Shown: positions 7,296 through 16,113, counted from the first letter of the stretch. The stretch is 64,000 nucleotides of DNA from Plantibacter sp. VKM Ac-2880 (GCF_015351235.1 NZ_JADKSJ010000001.1:248001-312000); one strand, 5' to 3'. Made by a program: numbers and translations. The notes: generated from the letters alone by a model not told the origin.

Positions 7296-8249
7296 ATGAG
7301 CGAACACGGTGGGCCCGCAGAGCGGTCCGAGGTCGCAGGTCGAGACGTCGATGAGGCGCGGAACCTGTTCGCCGGCGAGTACAACGCCGGCGAGATGGTC
7401 ATCGAACCCACCTCGTCCGCGTTCACCTTCCGCTACACCGCGATCGGCGACGACGAGCTGACGCTGCGTGCCAGCCAGTTCGCAGGCCACGTCACCGGGA
7501 CGGTGCTGACGCAGGGCGAGTACATCGTGTCGTGGCTGACGGCCGGGGAGGGTGCGACCGACCTCGCCGGCGCACCGGTCAAGCTGGAGAACGGCCAACC
7601 TGCGATGTTCGCGAACGATCGGGCCGCCGAGTTCGACTTCGCCGACTACCGCCAGAACCTCATGCACTTCGACGGGTCGTTCCTCGAACGGGTCGCGGGG
7701 GAGGTCGAGGGCACCAGCGGTCCGATCCTGTTCGACACGACGGCGCGACCCAGCGGCGAGCAGCTCCGACGCTGGGCGGCCTCGGTCACCACCGTCGCGA
7801 GCGTCGTGTACGACGACACCAGCCCGGCGCTCCTCCGTGCGGAGGCGAACCGTGCGGCCGCGATCGCCCTCTTGGAGACCTTCCCGCATACCGCGCTGCA
7901 CGCACCGGTCGAGATCGGGGTGCCGTCGGGCGGGAAGACCCGCGCCGCCGTCGAGTACATGATCGCCAATGCGCACCTGCCCATCCGGACCGAGGAGGTC
8001 GCTGAAGCAGTCGGGATGAGTCAGCGGAGCCTGCAGGCGGCCTTCCGCCGCGAGCACGACATCACCGCGATCGACTACCTCCGACGGGTACGACTCGACC
8101 GCGTGCAGGAGGAGCTCAGCAGGTCCGATCCCGGGCGAGTCACCGTCGCCGAGATCGCGCAACGGTGGGGCTTCGCCCATCTTGGACGGTTCTCCGCCTC
8201 GTACACGAACCGCTTCGGCGAGTATCCGAGCACGACGCTCGGCTCCTGA
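7296..8249 (+). CDS. AraC-family transcriptional regulator (paralogue of 59531)
   Basis: A 317-aa regulator. The C-terminal about 100 residues hold two AraC helix-turn-helix motifs: IRTEEVAEAVGMSQRSLQAA and VAEIAQRWGFAHLGRFSASY, the latter followed by NRFGEYPS. The N-terminal 200 residues resemble the AraC-binding-like sensor of the family. It is closely related along its full length to the regulator at 59531, sharing segments such as TQGEYIVSWLT, AMFANDR and VEYMIANAH. Target genes are unknown; the flanking small genes are candidates. Confidence 0.88.
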   Translation: MSEHGGPAERSEVAGRDVDEARNLFAGEYNAGEMVIEPTSSAFTFRYTAIGDDELTLRASQFAGHVTGTVLTQGEYIVSWLTAGEGATDLAGAPVKLENGQPAMFANDRAAEFDFADYRQNLMHFDGSFLERVAGEVEGTSGPILFDTTARPSGEQLRRWAASVTTVASVVYDDTSPALLRAEANRAAAIALLETFPHTALHAPVEIGVPSGGKTRAAVEYMIANAHLPIRTEEVAEAVGMSQRSLQAAFRREHDITAIDYLRRVRLDRVQEELSRSDPGRVTVAEIAQRWGFAHLGRFSASYTNRFGEYPSTTLGS

Positions 8250-8267
8250 CCGCCGGCTCGCCCCGAC

Positions 8268-8543
8268 TCAGAACTCGTCGAACTCGTCGTATTCGTCGAG
8301 ACCCGACAGCGGCTCGGTCTCGAGGGACGGCACGATCTCGAGGGGCCGATGCGCGAACGACTCGATGCTGACCTGGAGACCTGGGCTGACGAGGACGTCG
8401 ACACTGCGGTCCGATGAGAGCGGAACCCGCACGAAGCGGCCGCCCGCCTGGACGGCGGACTCGATCTCCGTCATGAGCTCCTGGACGTCGACGGATGCGT
8501 CGATGTCGTAAAAAGCGCGCCCGATGGCGATGCTGTGGTGCAT
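8268..8543 (-). CDS. Small conserved hypothetical protein
   Basis: A 91-aa acidic protein (MHHSIAIGRAFYDIDASVDV at the start; the C-terminus ends with repeated DE and F residues). There are two close ATGs at 8549 and 8543. GGAGG lies eight bases from 8543 but almost touches 8549, so 8543 is preferred. It resembles short orphan proteins found in Microbacteriaceae, with no known function. It is convergent with the AraC gene, leaving only 18 nt between stops. Confidence 0.6.
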   Translation of the reverse strand: MHHSIAIGRAFYDIDASVDVQELMTEIESAVQAGGRFVRVPLSSDRSVDVLVSPGLQVSIESFAHRPLEIVPSLETEPLSGLDEYDEFDEF

Positions 8544-8657
8544 GACCATCACCTCCGGGATCGGTTCGTCCTGGCAAGCGTAAGCAACGCACCCTGGGAC
8601 GACGGTGGGTTGACCAACCCCGCGACTCATGCAGGGGGGTCCTGCACGAGTCGCCGG

Positions 8658-10346
8658 TCACCGGGCGCGATCGACCCGCGTCTCCTCCCAGACGGGCTCG
8701 TCGGAGGTCTGGACTCGACCGTCGGAGCCGAAGACGAGGAACCGGTCGAAGCCGCGGGCGAACCAGCGGTCGTGGGTCACGGCGATCACGGTGCCCTCGA
8801 AGCCGTCCAGCCCCTGCTCGAGTGCCTCCGCCGAGATGAGGTCGAGGTTGTCGGTCGGTTCGTCGAGGAGGAGCAGGGTCGCGCCCGACAGCTCGAGGAG
8901 CAGGATCTGCAGTCGCGCCTGCTGACCACCGGAGAGCGACTCGAAGGACTGCTCCGCGGCGGCGGCGAGACCGTAGCGGTCCAGCACCCGGCTCGCGGCC
9001 TCCCGAGGTAAGCCCGTCCGGTGCTCGTCACCCCGATGCAGGATGTCGAGCAGCGTCCGGCCGAGGAGCTCCGGATGCCGGTGCGACTGCGCGAACCACC
9101 CCGGCTGCACACGGGCGCCCAGCTTCGCGACACCGTCGTGCAGCACCGGCTCGAGTGTGCCACCGGCCGCCGCCAGATGACCAGCGCCCGGATCCGGATC
9201 GGTCCCACCGCCGGCGAGCAGCCGGAGGAAGTGGGACTTCCCCGAACCGTTCGAGCCCAGCACGCCGATGCGCTCGCCGAACCAGATCTCCGCGTCGAAG
9301 GGCTGCATGAGCCCGGTCAGTTCGAGCGAGGAGCACACGAGCGCGCGTCGTCCGGTGCGGGCGCCGCGCAGTCGCATCGTGACCTGCTGGTCCTTCGGGC
9401 GCTCCTCCGGCGGACCGACCTCCTCGAACTTCGCGAGTCGGGTCTGCGCGGCCCGGTACCGGGAGGCCATGGAATCGTTGAATTTCGCCTGCTCGCGGAG
9501 CCGCAGGACGAGCGCGCGCAGCTTCACGCGATCCTCGTCCCAGCGTCGGCGGAGCTCGTCGAGTCGGTCGAGCCGTGCCTCGCGGGCCTCGTGATAGCTG
9601 CGGAAGCTCGCACCGTGCGTCCACGTCGTGCTCCCGGCCGCTCCGACCTCGAGCGTGATGATCCGGGTCGCGGCCTGCGCCAGGAGCTCGCGGTCGTGGG
9701 AGACGAGGAGGACGGTCTTCCGGGTCTCGGCGAGCATGCCCTCCAGCCAACGCTTCGTGGGGACGTCGAGGGAGTTGTCCGGTTCGTCGAGGAGCAGCAC
9801 CTGTTCCGGACCGCGGAAGAGCGCCTCGAGGACGAGCCGCTTCTGCTCACCTCCCGAGAGCGTGCCGAGCGTCCGCCACTGCGCTCGGTCGTAAGGGATG
9901 CCGAGTGCGGCCTCGCTGCAGCTGTCCCAGAGGACCTCCTGGTCGTAGCCGCCGGCGTCGGCGTACTCGGCGAGCGTCGTCGCGTACGCCATCTGCGTGG
10001 CCTCGACGTCGTCCTCCATGAGCGCGAGCTCGGCACGGTCCACCGCCTCGGCCGCCGCCCGGACCCGCGGCGGCGCGACCTGCACGAGGAGGTCACGCAC
10101 CGTGCGGTCGTCGTCGCCCCGCCCGACGAACTGGTCCATGACGCCGAGCCCGCCGTCGATGGAGACGACGCCGGAATCGGGCTGCAGCTCGCCGCGGATG
10201 ATCCGGAGGAGCGTCGTCTTGCCGGCACCGTTCGCCCCGATGAGCGCGGCGATCGCGCCTTCGCCGACGCGGAACGACACCTCGTCCAGCAGCGTCCGTC
10301 CGTCGCTCAGCGTGTAACTGAGATCACTGACGTCGATGTAGCCCAT
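8658..10346 (-). CDS. ABC-F family ATP-binding protein
   Basis: A 562-aa protein with two ABC cassettes and no membrane segments. Cassette 1 has Walker A GANGAGKTTLL, signature LSGGEQKR and Walker B LLLDEPDNSLD. Cassette 2 has GSNGSGKSHFL, LSGGQQARL and LLLDEPTDNLD. The charged linker between them (REARLDRLDELRRRWDEDRV) is the interdomain P-site arm region. ABC-F proteins act on the ribosomal E site; some protect against antibiotics and others regulate translation. Which type this is cannot be told. ATG 10346 has GGGGAG eight bases upstream; a GTG at 10355 is too close to it. Confidence 0.88.
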   Translation of the reverse strand: MGYIDVSDLSYTLSDGRTLLDEVSFRVGEGAIAALIGANGAGKTTLLRIIRGELQPDSGVVSIDGGLGVMDQFVGRGDDDRTVRDLLVQVAPPRVRAAAEAVDRAELALMEDDVEATQMAYATTLAEYADAGGYDQEVLWDSCSEAALGIPYDRAQWRTLGTLSGGEQKRLVLEALFRGPEQVLLLDEPDNSLDVPTKRWLEGMLAETRKTVLLVSHDRELLAQAATRIITLEVGAAGSTTWTHGASFRSYHEAREARLDRLDELRRRWDEDRVKLRALVLRLREQAKFNDSMASRYRAAQTRLAKFEEVGPPEERPKDQQVTMRLRGARTGRRALVCSSLELTGLMQPFDAEIWFGERIGVLGSNGSGKSHFLRLLAGGGTDPDPGAGHLAAAGGTLEPVLHDGVAKLGARVQPGWFAQSHRHPELLGRTLLDILHRGDEHRTGLPREAASRVLDRYGLAAAAEQSFESLSGGQQARLQILLLELSGATLLLLDEPTDNLDLISAEALEQGLDGFEGTVIAVTHDRWFARGFDRFLVFGSDGRVQTSDEPVWEETRVDRAR

Positions 10347-10486
10347 GGTGTGCACTCCCCGGGGAGCCGGTCGCTCCCGAACGGACCCCGCGTCGATGTG
10401 CGAGGCCGCCCACCGCCTGGCGAGCCGACCAGTCTAGCCGGGGCGATTCGGCTGCGCGCAACTCCTGGTCCCTGAGCTGGTGTCCC

Positions 10487-10733
10487 GGTCACTGAGCTTG
10501 TCGAAGTGCACGCGTGCCCTTCGACAGGCTCAGGGACCGAGGGGGAGGCTCAGGGACCGCCGTTCGACAGGCTCAGGGGCCGCCCTTCGACAGGCTCAGG
10601 GACCGAGGGGGAGGCTCAGGGGCCGCCCTTCGACAAGCTCAGGGACCGAGGGGGAGGCTCAGGGACCGCCCTTCGACAAGCTCAGGGACCGCCGTTCGAC
10701 AAGCTCAGGGACCGAAGGGGGAAAGCTCAGGGA
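10487..10733. repeat. Array of the GGTCCCTGAGC family repeat
   Basis: Six copies of C/GTTCGACAA/GGCTCAGGG begin at 10519, 10562, 10585, 10628, 10671 and 10694. The steps are 43, 23, 43, 43 and 23 nt, so full and shortened units alternate. One oppositely oriented copy (GGTCACTGAGCTTGTCGAAG) at 10487 can pair with the first. The array ends directly at the phosphotransferase stop. The stretch 10347-10480 between this array and the ABC-F start shows nothing recognisable beyond promoter space. Confidence 0.85.
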
Positions 10734-10736
10734 CCA

Positions 10737-11801
10737 TCAAGCGAGCGAGGCGGCGATGTCGACGATCCAGGTGCGGACGGTGGCGTCGTGCTCGACGAAC
10801 CAGTCGCCCTCGTAGCCGCGCGGAACGCCCTCCACCACCATGATCAACGCCAGGTACAGCGACCAGAGGCGGGCGCGGGTCCACGCCGACTCGTCCGGGA
10901 GGAGCTCCTGGCCGGACTCCTCCCGGTAGGTGCGGAGCAGCTCGGCATCGTCGGCGATCGTCGCGGGGACGTCGGTGAACAGGGCGAGCGAGACGAGGTC
11001 GGCGGTCGGGTCCGCCCAGTGCGCACGCTCGTGGTCGATGACCCCGGTGAGCTGGGCGGCCTCCGCGCCGTGCTCGGGCATGATCAAGAGGTTGCCGTCC
11101 CAGAGGTCGAAGTGCACGAGGGTCGCTTCGGTCACGCGGTCGAAGGCCGGGAGTGCGTCGTCGACGAGCCCGAGGAGCCGAGCGGCGTCGACCGGCAGAT
11201 CCACCTCGAAGCGCGCGGCATCCGCGAGGACCGCGTCGAGGAGGACCCGGTACGCCTCGCCCGCCGTCGGCGCCTGCAGCTCAGGGCGGAACGGATACCC
11301 GAACCGGTTCCCGTCGTCGAGCCCGGTGGAGGGGGAGAGCGCGGCGTCCTCGTCGTCGCCTGGTTCCACGTGGAACGGTGTGCGGCCGGCGGCGTGGAGG
11401 CGGGCGAGGGTCCGTCCCATCACGTCGCGCGCGAGCGGGACGGTCTCGGTGCTGTTCGCCGGACGGCCGGTGAGCTCGGTCATGATGAGGGCGTCGCGGC
11501 CGTCGAGGTCGGTTGCGAGGACGATCTCCGGTTGCGGGACGTCCGCTCGGCCCAGGATTCGGAGGGCGAGTGCCTCCGTGTGCATGAGCTCCCGCTCGTA
11601 GGTGAGGCCCTCGACCTCCGCGGGCGAGAGTTTCACGATGGCGCGCTCGCCACCGTCGAGTTCCACGGCGGCGACCTCGTTCGCCGTACCCTCCCCGAGC
11701 ATCGTGATGGTGGGGCTGCCCGGCTGCATGGCCGGCCGCTCGGCCGCCCAGTGCTCGGCGAGGGCGACCAGCGTGGAACTGGGGGAGGGGGAACGGCTCA
11801 T
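10737..11801 (-). CDS. APH-like phosphotransferase family protein
   Basis: A 354-aa kinase-fold protein of the aminoglycoside phosphotransferase/choline kinase-like group. Motifs include an ATP-loop region (GEGTANEVAAVELDGGERAI), the catalytic loop VHFDLWDGNLLI (Brenner-type HxDxxxxN) and the metal-binding IDHERAHWADPTADL. Such proteins phosphorylate small hydroxyl compounds or antibiotics; the substrate is not evident. The start at ATG 11801 is six bases downstream of a TACCGT hexamer. Its 3' end abuts the repeat array. Confidence 0.8.
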   Translation of the reverse strand: MSRSPSPSSTLVALAEHWAAERPAMQPGSPTITMLGEGTANEVAAVELDGGERAIVKLSPAEVEGLTYERELMHTEALALRILGRADVPQPEIVLATDLDGRDALIMTELTGRPANSTETVPLARDVMGRTLARLHAAGRTPFHVEPGDDEDAALSPSTGLDDGNRFGYPFRPELQAPTAGEAYRVLLDAVLADAARFEVDLPVDAARLLGLVDDALPAFDRVTEATLVHFDLWDGNLLIMPEHGAEAAQLTGVIDHERAHWADPTADLVSLALFTDVPATIADDAELLRTYREESGQELLPDESAWTRARLWSLYLALIMVVEGVPRGYEGDWFVEHDATVRTWIVDIAASLA

Positions 11802-11872
11802 CCGCCCACGGTAGCGCCACGCGCGCGTCGGCGGCTCGTGCCAAGCTGAGGCGTCCGAATCGAGGGAGCACG

Positions 11873-12838
11873 ATGAGCGCCGCAGCACCGACCACCCGCG
11901 TCACCGCGCTCGTCGCACCGGGATCCCGCAGGGTGCTCTTCGCCTACCTCGGCGCCGCGCTCATCTGGGGGTCCAGCTTCCTGTTCATGAAGACGGGGCT
12001 GACCGGCCTCTCGCCGTCGCAGGTCGCGCTGTCCAGGGTGCTGCTCGGCGCCATCACGCTCTGCATCATCATGGTCGTCACCCGACGACGCTGGCCGCGC
12101 GAGCGACGACTGTGGGCGCACCTCGCGGTCGTCTCGGTGTTCCTCTGCGTCGCCCCGTTCCTCCTGTTCTCCTGGGCGGGGCAGTTCCTGCCGTCCGGGC
12201 TCTCCAGCATCCTCAACGCGACGACGCCCATCATGACGCTCGCGGTCGGCGCCCTGTTCCTCCCCAAGGAACGGCTCAACGGCTTGCAAGTGTTCGGGAT
12301 CTTCGTCGGAGCGCTCGGCGTCGCCATGGTCGTCGGGCCCTGGCGGGTGCTCGGCGACCCGGCGATCGTGGAGTCCGTGCCCGCGCAGCTCGCCTGCCTC
12401 GGGGCGACCCTCTGCTACGGCACCGCCTTCGTCTACCTGCGCAAGTTCGTCCTCGGCACCCACAGCTACGACGCCGTCGTCATCTCGGCGATGGAGATCT
12501 CCCTCGCCGCCGTCATCATGCTCATCCTCTCGCCGTTCATTGCGATGCAGCCCGTGTCGCTCGACCCCCCAGTGGTCCTCAGCATGCTGGCGCTGGGCGC
12601 ACTCGGGACCGGCGTCGCGTACATCTGGATGACGATGATCGTCGACTCCTGGGGCGCGACCGCGGCGCCGACCGTCACCTACCTCACGCCGCTCGTCGGC
12701 GTCGTGCTCGGCATCCTCGTCCTCGGCGAGGTCCTCCACTGGAACGAACCCGTCGGTGGCGTGATCGTCGTCCTCGGCATCCTCGTGAGCCAGGGCCGGC
12801 TCCGGTTCAGGCGGCGTCCCGCACCGATCTCGGCATAG
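11873..12838 (+). CDS. EamA/DMT-family transporter
   Basis: A 321-aa integral membrane protein with about ten hydrophobic helices arranged as two EamA halves: AYLGAALIWGSSFLFMKTGL begins the first, and the second starts near ACLGATLCYGTAFVYLRKFV. The family exports or imports metabolites such as amino acids or drugs. ATG 11873 is preceded by GAGGGAG. It is divergent from the phosphotransferase and runs into the nitrilase gene 58 nt downstream, possibly in one transcript. The substrate is unknown. Confidence 0.85.
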   Translation: MSAAAPTTRVTALVAPGSRRVLFAYLGAALIWGSSFLFMKTGLTGLSPSQVALSRVLLGAITLCIIMVVTRRRWPRERRLWAHLAVVSVFLCVAPFLLFSWAGQFLPSGLSSILNATTPIMTLAVGALFLPKERLNGLQVFGIFVGALGVAMVVGPWRVLGDPAIVESVPAQLACLGATLCYGTAFVYLRKFVLGTHSYDAVVISAMEISLAAVIMLILSPFIAMQPVSLDPPVVLSMLALGALGTGVAYIWMTMIVDSWGATAAPTVTYLTPLVGVVLGILVLGEVLHWNEPVGGVIVVLGILVSQGRLRFRRRPAPISA

Positions 12839-12896
12839 GGTGGCTGGACGGCCGTACCCCGCCGGTCGGCGTCCCCACCACGGAACGAGGATTCAC

Positions 12897-13697
12897 ATGC
12901 GCATCGCATCCGGGCAGTTCTCCGCCGGAACGGACACCGACGAGAACCTCGCCAGCGTGGTCGCGCTCCTCGGTGAAGCCGCCGCCGGCGGAGCCGAGCT
13001 GCTCGTGCTCCCGGAGATGAGCGGGTACGCGACGTCCGAGCCGCCGAGCGTGCTCGCCGCGATCGCCCAGCCCCTCGACGGGCCGTTCATCACGGGCGTC
13101 GCCGCCGCAGCCGCCGCGCGCTCCCTCCCGACCGTCGTCGGCACCATCGAGGCGAACCCCGACGGGCTGCCCTACAACACCCTCGTGGCCATCGACGCGG
13201 AGGGCGAGATCGTCGCGACGTACCGCAAGGTGCACCTCTACGACGCCTTCGGGTACGCCGAGAGCGACGGTATCGCCGCCGGTGAGATCACCGAGCCGTT
13301 CGTCCTCGAGCTGGGCGGCCTCCGCTTCGGCGCCTTCACCTGTTACGACCTCCGCTTCCCCGAGAGCGCCAGACGTCTGGTCGACGCGGGGGCTGACGTC
13401 ATCCTCCTGCCCGCCATGTGGATCGTCGGCCCGGGAAAGGAGGACACGTGGACCACGCTCGTCCGTGCCAGGGCGATCGAGAACACCGCCTACGTCGTGA
13501 GCGCCAACCAGACGGGGCCGCTCGCGACGGGCAACTCGATCGTCGTCGATCCCGCGGGCGTCGTCATCGCGTCCGCCGGTGAGGCACCCGGCGTGATCTT
13601 CGCCGAGCTCGACTCGGCCAGACTCGACGACGTCCGGGCGCGAGTGCCCTCGCTCGCCAACCGACGGTTCACCGTGGTCCCGCGGACCGCAGAATGA
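12897..13697 (+). CDS. Carbon-nitrogen hydrolase (nitrilase superfamily)
   Basis: A 266-aa enzyme with the Glu-Lys-Cys triad: E40 (LVLPEMSGY), K111 (TYRKVHLYD) and C149 (FTCYDLRFPE). It resembles the omega-amidase/deaminated-glutathione-amidase branch. It hydrolyses amide bonds of small carboxamides in the cytoplasm. ATG 12897 has GAGG six bases upstream; earlier in-frame starts overlap the end of the transporter region without a ribosome site. Its stop overlaps the start of the M20 peptidase (ATGA), so the two are co-translated. Confidence 0.88.
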   Translation: MRIASGQFSAGTDTDENLASVVALLGEAAAGGAELLVLPEMSGYATSEPPSVLAAIAQPLDGPFITGVAAAAAARSLPTVVGTIEANPDGLPYNTLVAIDAEGEIVATYRKVHLYDAFGYAESDGIAAGEITEPFVLELGGLRFGAFTCYDLRFPESARRLVDAGADVILLPAMWIVGPGKEDTWTTLVRARAIENTAYVVSANQTGPLATGNSIVVDPAGVVIASAGEAPGVIFAELDSARLDDVRARVPSLANRRFTVVPRTAE

Positions 13698-15022
13698 GCC
13701 CGGACGTGCGCGTCGCCGACCCTGCCGCCCTGTCGGAGGTCGTGTCGATCACCCGCGACCTCATTCGGATCGACACCTCCAACTTCGGTGGCGGCCGGGC
13801 GGTCGGCGAGTCCCGGGCCGCCGACCTCGTCGAACGCCTGCTGGGTGAGGTCGGGATCCTCTGCGAACGCTTCGAGGCGGAACCGGGCCGGACCAACCTC
13901 ATCGCCCGCTGGCCAGGCCGGGACCGCAGCCTCCCCGGCCTGCTGCTGCACGGACACCTCGACGTGGTGCCCGTGGACGCGGCGGCATGGACCGTCGACC
14001 CGTTCGGCGGTGAGATCGCCGACGGCATGCTGTGGGGTCGAGGCGCCGTCGACATGAAGAACATGGTCGCGATGATCGTCGCCGCGGTGCGACGCATGGT
14101 CACCGCCGGCGAACAACCAGAACGGGACGTCGTCCTCGCGTTCTTCGCCGACGAGGAGGCCGGTTGCGTGCTCGGCTCGCAATGGATGGTCGAGCATCAC
14201 CCCGAGCAGTTCGCGGGGGTCGGCCACGCGATCAGCGAAGGCGGTGGGTACAGCGTCGCGCTCGGAGCTCGGGCCGACAGCCGCGCCTACCTCCTGAACA
14301 CCGGCGAGAAGGGCGTGTTGTGGCTGCGGTTGACGGCACACGGCGCCGCCGGTCACGCCTCCCTCGCGAGCCGCGACTCGGCGATCGTGAAACTCGCCGC
14401 CGCCGTCGGACGCATCGGCGCGCTCGACTGGCCGGTGTCCTTCACCGAGACCACGACACACCTGTTCCAGCGACTCCGGGAACTGACCGGCGCCGCCCCC
14501 GAGCTGTCGCCGTTCGACCTCGCCGCGCTCGTCGGGCCCAGTGCGTCCCGGCTCCGGGCCGGCCTGCAGAACGTGGCGAACGTCACGATGATCTCCGGCG
14601 GCTACAAGGAGAACGTGATCCCCGAGTCGGCGACGGCGACGGTCGACGCACGGTTCCTGCCCGGGCAACGCGACGAGGTCCTCGCGCGTCTTCGGGAGGC
14701 CGCCGGTGCCGAGGTCGAGATCGAGGTCGAGCTGGAGCTCATCGCGATGGAGTCACCGAACGACGGGGAGCTCGTGTCCGTCATCGAGGCCGCCATCGAA
14801 CGCCACGACCCCGGCGCGACCGTGCTGCCGCACCTCATCCCGGGAGGCACTGACGCCAAGGCGCTCAGCCGTCTGGGGATCATCGGGTACGGGTTCATCC
14901 CGCTCCGGCTGCCCGCCGACTTCGACTTCCCCGGGATGTTCCACGGGGTAGACGAGCGTGTGCCGCTCGACGCGCTGGACTTCGGCTGCGCGGTGCTCAC
15001 GGACATCATCCGCTCGGCCTGA
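13694..15022 (+). CDS. M20-family metallopeptidase/deacylase
   Basis: A 442-aa M20 enzyme. Zinc ligands and catalytic residues: H88 and D90 in LLLHGHLDVVP, D120 in GRGAVDMKNM and E154/E155 in FADEEAG. Late motifs are PGGTDAKALSRLG and FHGVDERVPLD. The dimerisation lid lies in the middle (HGAAGHASLASRDSAI). M20 proteins cleave dipeptides or N-acyl amino acids. The ATGA overlap with the nitrilase suggests a joint role in amide or peptide salvage. The gene ends at a repeat-based hairpin. Confidence 0.9.
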   Translation: MSPDVRVADPAALSEVVSITRDLIRIDTSNFGGGRAVGESRAADLVERLLGEVGILCERFEAEPGRTNLIARWPGRDRSLPGLLLHGHLDVVPVDAAAWTVDPFGGEIADGMLWGRGAVDMKNMVAMIVAAVRRMVTAGEQPERDVVLAFFADEEAGCVLGSQWMVEHHPEQFAGVGHAISEGGGYSVALGARADSRAYLLNTGEKGVLWLRLTAHGAAGHASLASRDSAIVKLAAAVGRIGALDWPVSFTETTTHLFQRLRELTGAAPELSPFDLAALVGPSASRLRAGLQNVANVTMISGGYKENVIPESATATVDARFLPGQRDEVLARLREAAGAEVEIEVELELIAMESPNDGELVSVIEAAIERHDPGATVLPHLIPGGTDAKALSRLGIIGYGFIPLRLPADFDFPGMFHGVDERVPLDALDFGCAVLTDIIRSA

Positions 15023-15061
15023 CGGCCCGCTGCCTACCGAGGTCCCGGCCCCTGAGCGCGC

Positions 15062-15186
15062 GGTCCCTGAGCTTGTCGAAGGGCGGTCCCCATTCCGGTC
15101 CCTGAGCCTGTCGAAGGGCGGTCCCCATCTCGGTCCCTGAGCCTGTCGAAGGGCGGGGCGGACGCCCTTCGACAAGCTCAGGGACC
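15062..15186. repeat. Three 35-nt tandem repeats plus inverted copy (terminator-like)
   Basis: Copies of the GGTCCCTGAGC family start at 15062, 15097 and 15132, exactly 35 nt apart. A reversed copy occupies 15164-15186. The copies at 15132-15154 and 15164-15186 form a 23-bp stem with one mismatched pair and a 9-nt loop, between the convergent M20 and NudK-like genes. It is probably a bidirectional terminator made from repeat units. Degenerate pieces extend to about 15236. Confidence 0.8.
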
Positions 15187-15243
15187 GGCGGGGTGCGGCT
15201 CTGGGACCGGCGAGGTGGCGCTCCGGGACCGGGGCACCGCTGC

Positions 15244-15945
15244 TCAGCGGTCGGAGCGCGGGGCCGGCCCGGCGAAGGGGCCGGTCAGCCTCGCCCACTG
15301 CAGCAGCATGATCGTCTTCGCGTCGATGATGTCGACACCGATCCGTGCGATGGCGTCGTCGATGTCGAGTTCGAGCAGCTCGATCTCCTCGCCCTCCTCG
15401 GCGAGCCCACCCCAATCACCCGAGCGGGCGGCCGGGTCGTACTCGGCGGCGTAGAAGTGGAGTCGTTCGGTGACGGAGCCCGGGCTCATGAAGGCGTCGA
15501 ACACGTGCTCGACGGCCTCGACCGCGAACCCGGTCTCCTCCAGCGCCTCGCGGGCCACGGCGGTCTCGGGGTCGTCGTCGTCGAGGAGGCCGGCGGCGGT
15601 CTCGATGAGTTCGCCGGTCGGGTGGCCGTTGACGTACGCCGGGTACCGGAACTGCCTGGTGACGAGGACCTTCCGCGAGTCGCCGTGGTAGAGCAGGATG
15701 GTGGCGCCGTTGCCGCGGTCGTAGGTTTCCCGCTGCTGGACGGACCAGGCGCCCGAGCGATCCTGCACTCGGAGGGTGGTCCGGCGGAGCACGTGCCATG
15801 CGGCGGCGACCAGCTCGACGTCGGTCACCTGGACCCGCGGGTTGCCGGTGAGGTCGAGGCCGGTGCGGTGCAGGCCGGTGCGTCCGCGGGCGTCGGGGAG
15901 CTCGGCTCCGGGTTGCGGCGGGCGGGGCGCGGGGGAGTCGGGCAT
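15244..15945 (-). CDS. NudK-like Nudix hydrolase (GDP-mannose/ADP-ribose pyrophosphatase type)
   Basis: A 233-aa Nudix protein. ETYDRGNGATILLYHGDSRK and VLVTRQFRYPAYVNGHPTGE precede a Nudix box beginning at ETAAGLLDDDDPETAVAREA and ending EETGFAV. SPGSVTERLHFYAAEYDP follows. This order is characteristic of the NudK/ADP-ribose pyrophosphatase branch, which cleaves nucleotide sugars. A Pro-rich tail of 20 residues precedes the domain. ATG 15945 lies six bases after TAGGCT (15952-15957), suggesting a leaderless transcript. Confidence 0.88.
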   Translation of the reverse strand: MPDSPAPRPPQPGAELPDARGRTGLHRTGLDLTGNPRVQVTDVELVAAAWHVLRRTTLRVQDRSGAWSVQQRETYDRGNGATILLYHGDSRKVLVTRQFRYPAYVNGHPTGELIETAAGLLDDDDPETAVAREALEETGFAVEAVEHVFDAFMSPGSVTERLHFYAAEYDPAARSGDWGGLAEEGEEIELLELDIDDAIARIGVDIIDAKTIMLLQWARLTGPFAGPAPRSDR

Positions 15946-16010
15946 GTTCCGAGCCTAGGGCGGTTCCGCGAGCCGTTCCACGGGTGCTCAGTCCGAGTGT
16001 GCAGCGCCCG

Positions 16011-16026
16011 CTGCAAGCCAATGCAG
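16011..16026. promoter_or_regulatory. CTGCA-N6-TGCAG inverted repeat
   Basis: A short perfect inverted repeat (16011-16015 and 16022-16026) lies in the 168-nt gap between the divergent NudK-like and GH30 genes. TTCGGT and CATACT, 17 nt apart, follow as a weak promoter for the GH30 gene. It is a speculative operator. Confidence 0.25.
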
Positions 16027-16113
16027 AGCACTCTTCGGTTTTCGCGGGTTCTGCAACATACTGGGGTGAGCACCGGTCGCGGTCCACGGAGGACCCCCGT
16101 CGAAAGGCACTCG

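Noticed and set aside
10487-10733. Regular repeats resembling a CRISPR array
   Set aside because: Units are 20-43 nt with no unique spacers, spacing alternates, some copies are truncated or inverted, and no cas gene is nearby.
10506-11849. Open frame running through the 10.5-kb repeat array into the antisense of the phosphotransferase gene
   Set aside because: The N-terminal part is just translated repeat units (FDKLRDR-type) and the rest is the shadow of a clear kinase-fold gene.
15193-16113. Extension of the GH30 gene upstream through the NudK-like gene
   Set aside because: The extra residues are antisense to a well-defined Nudix gene. ATG 16114 has a ribosome site and gives the GH30 length.
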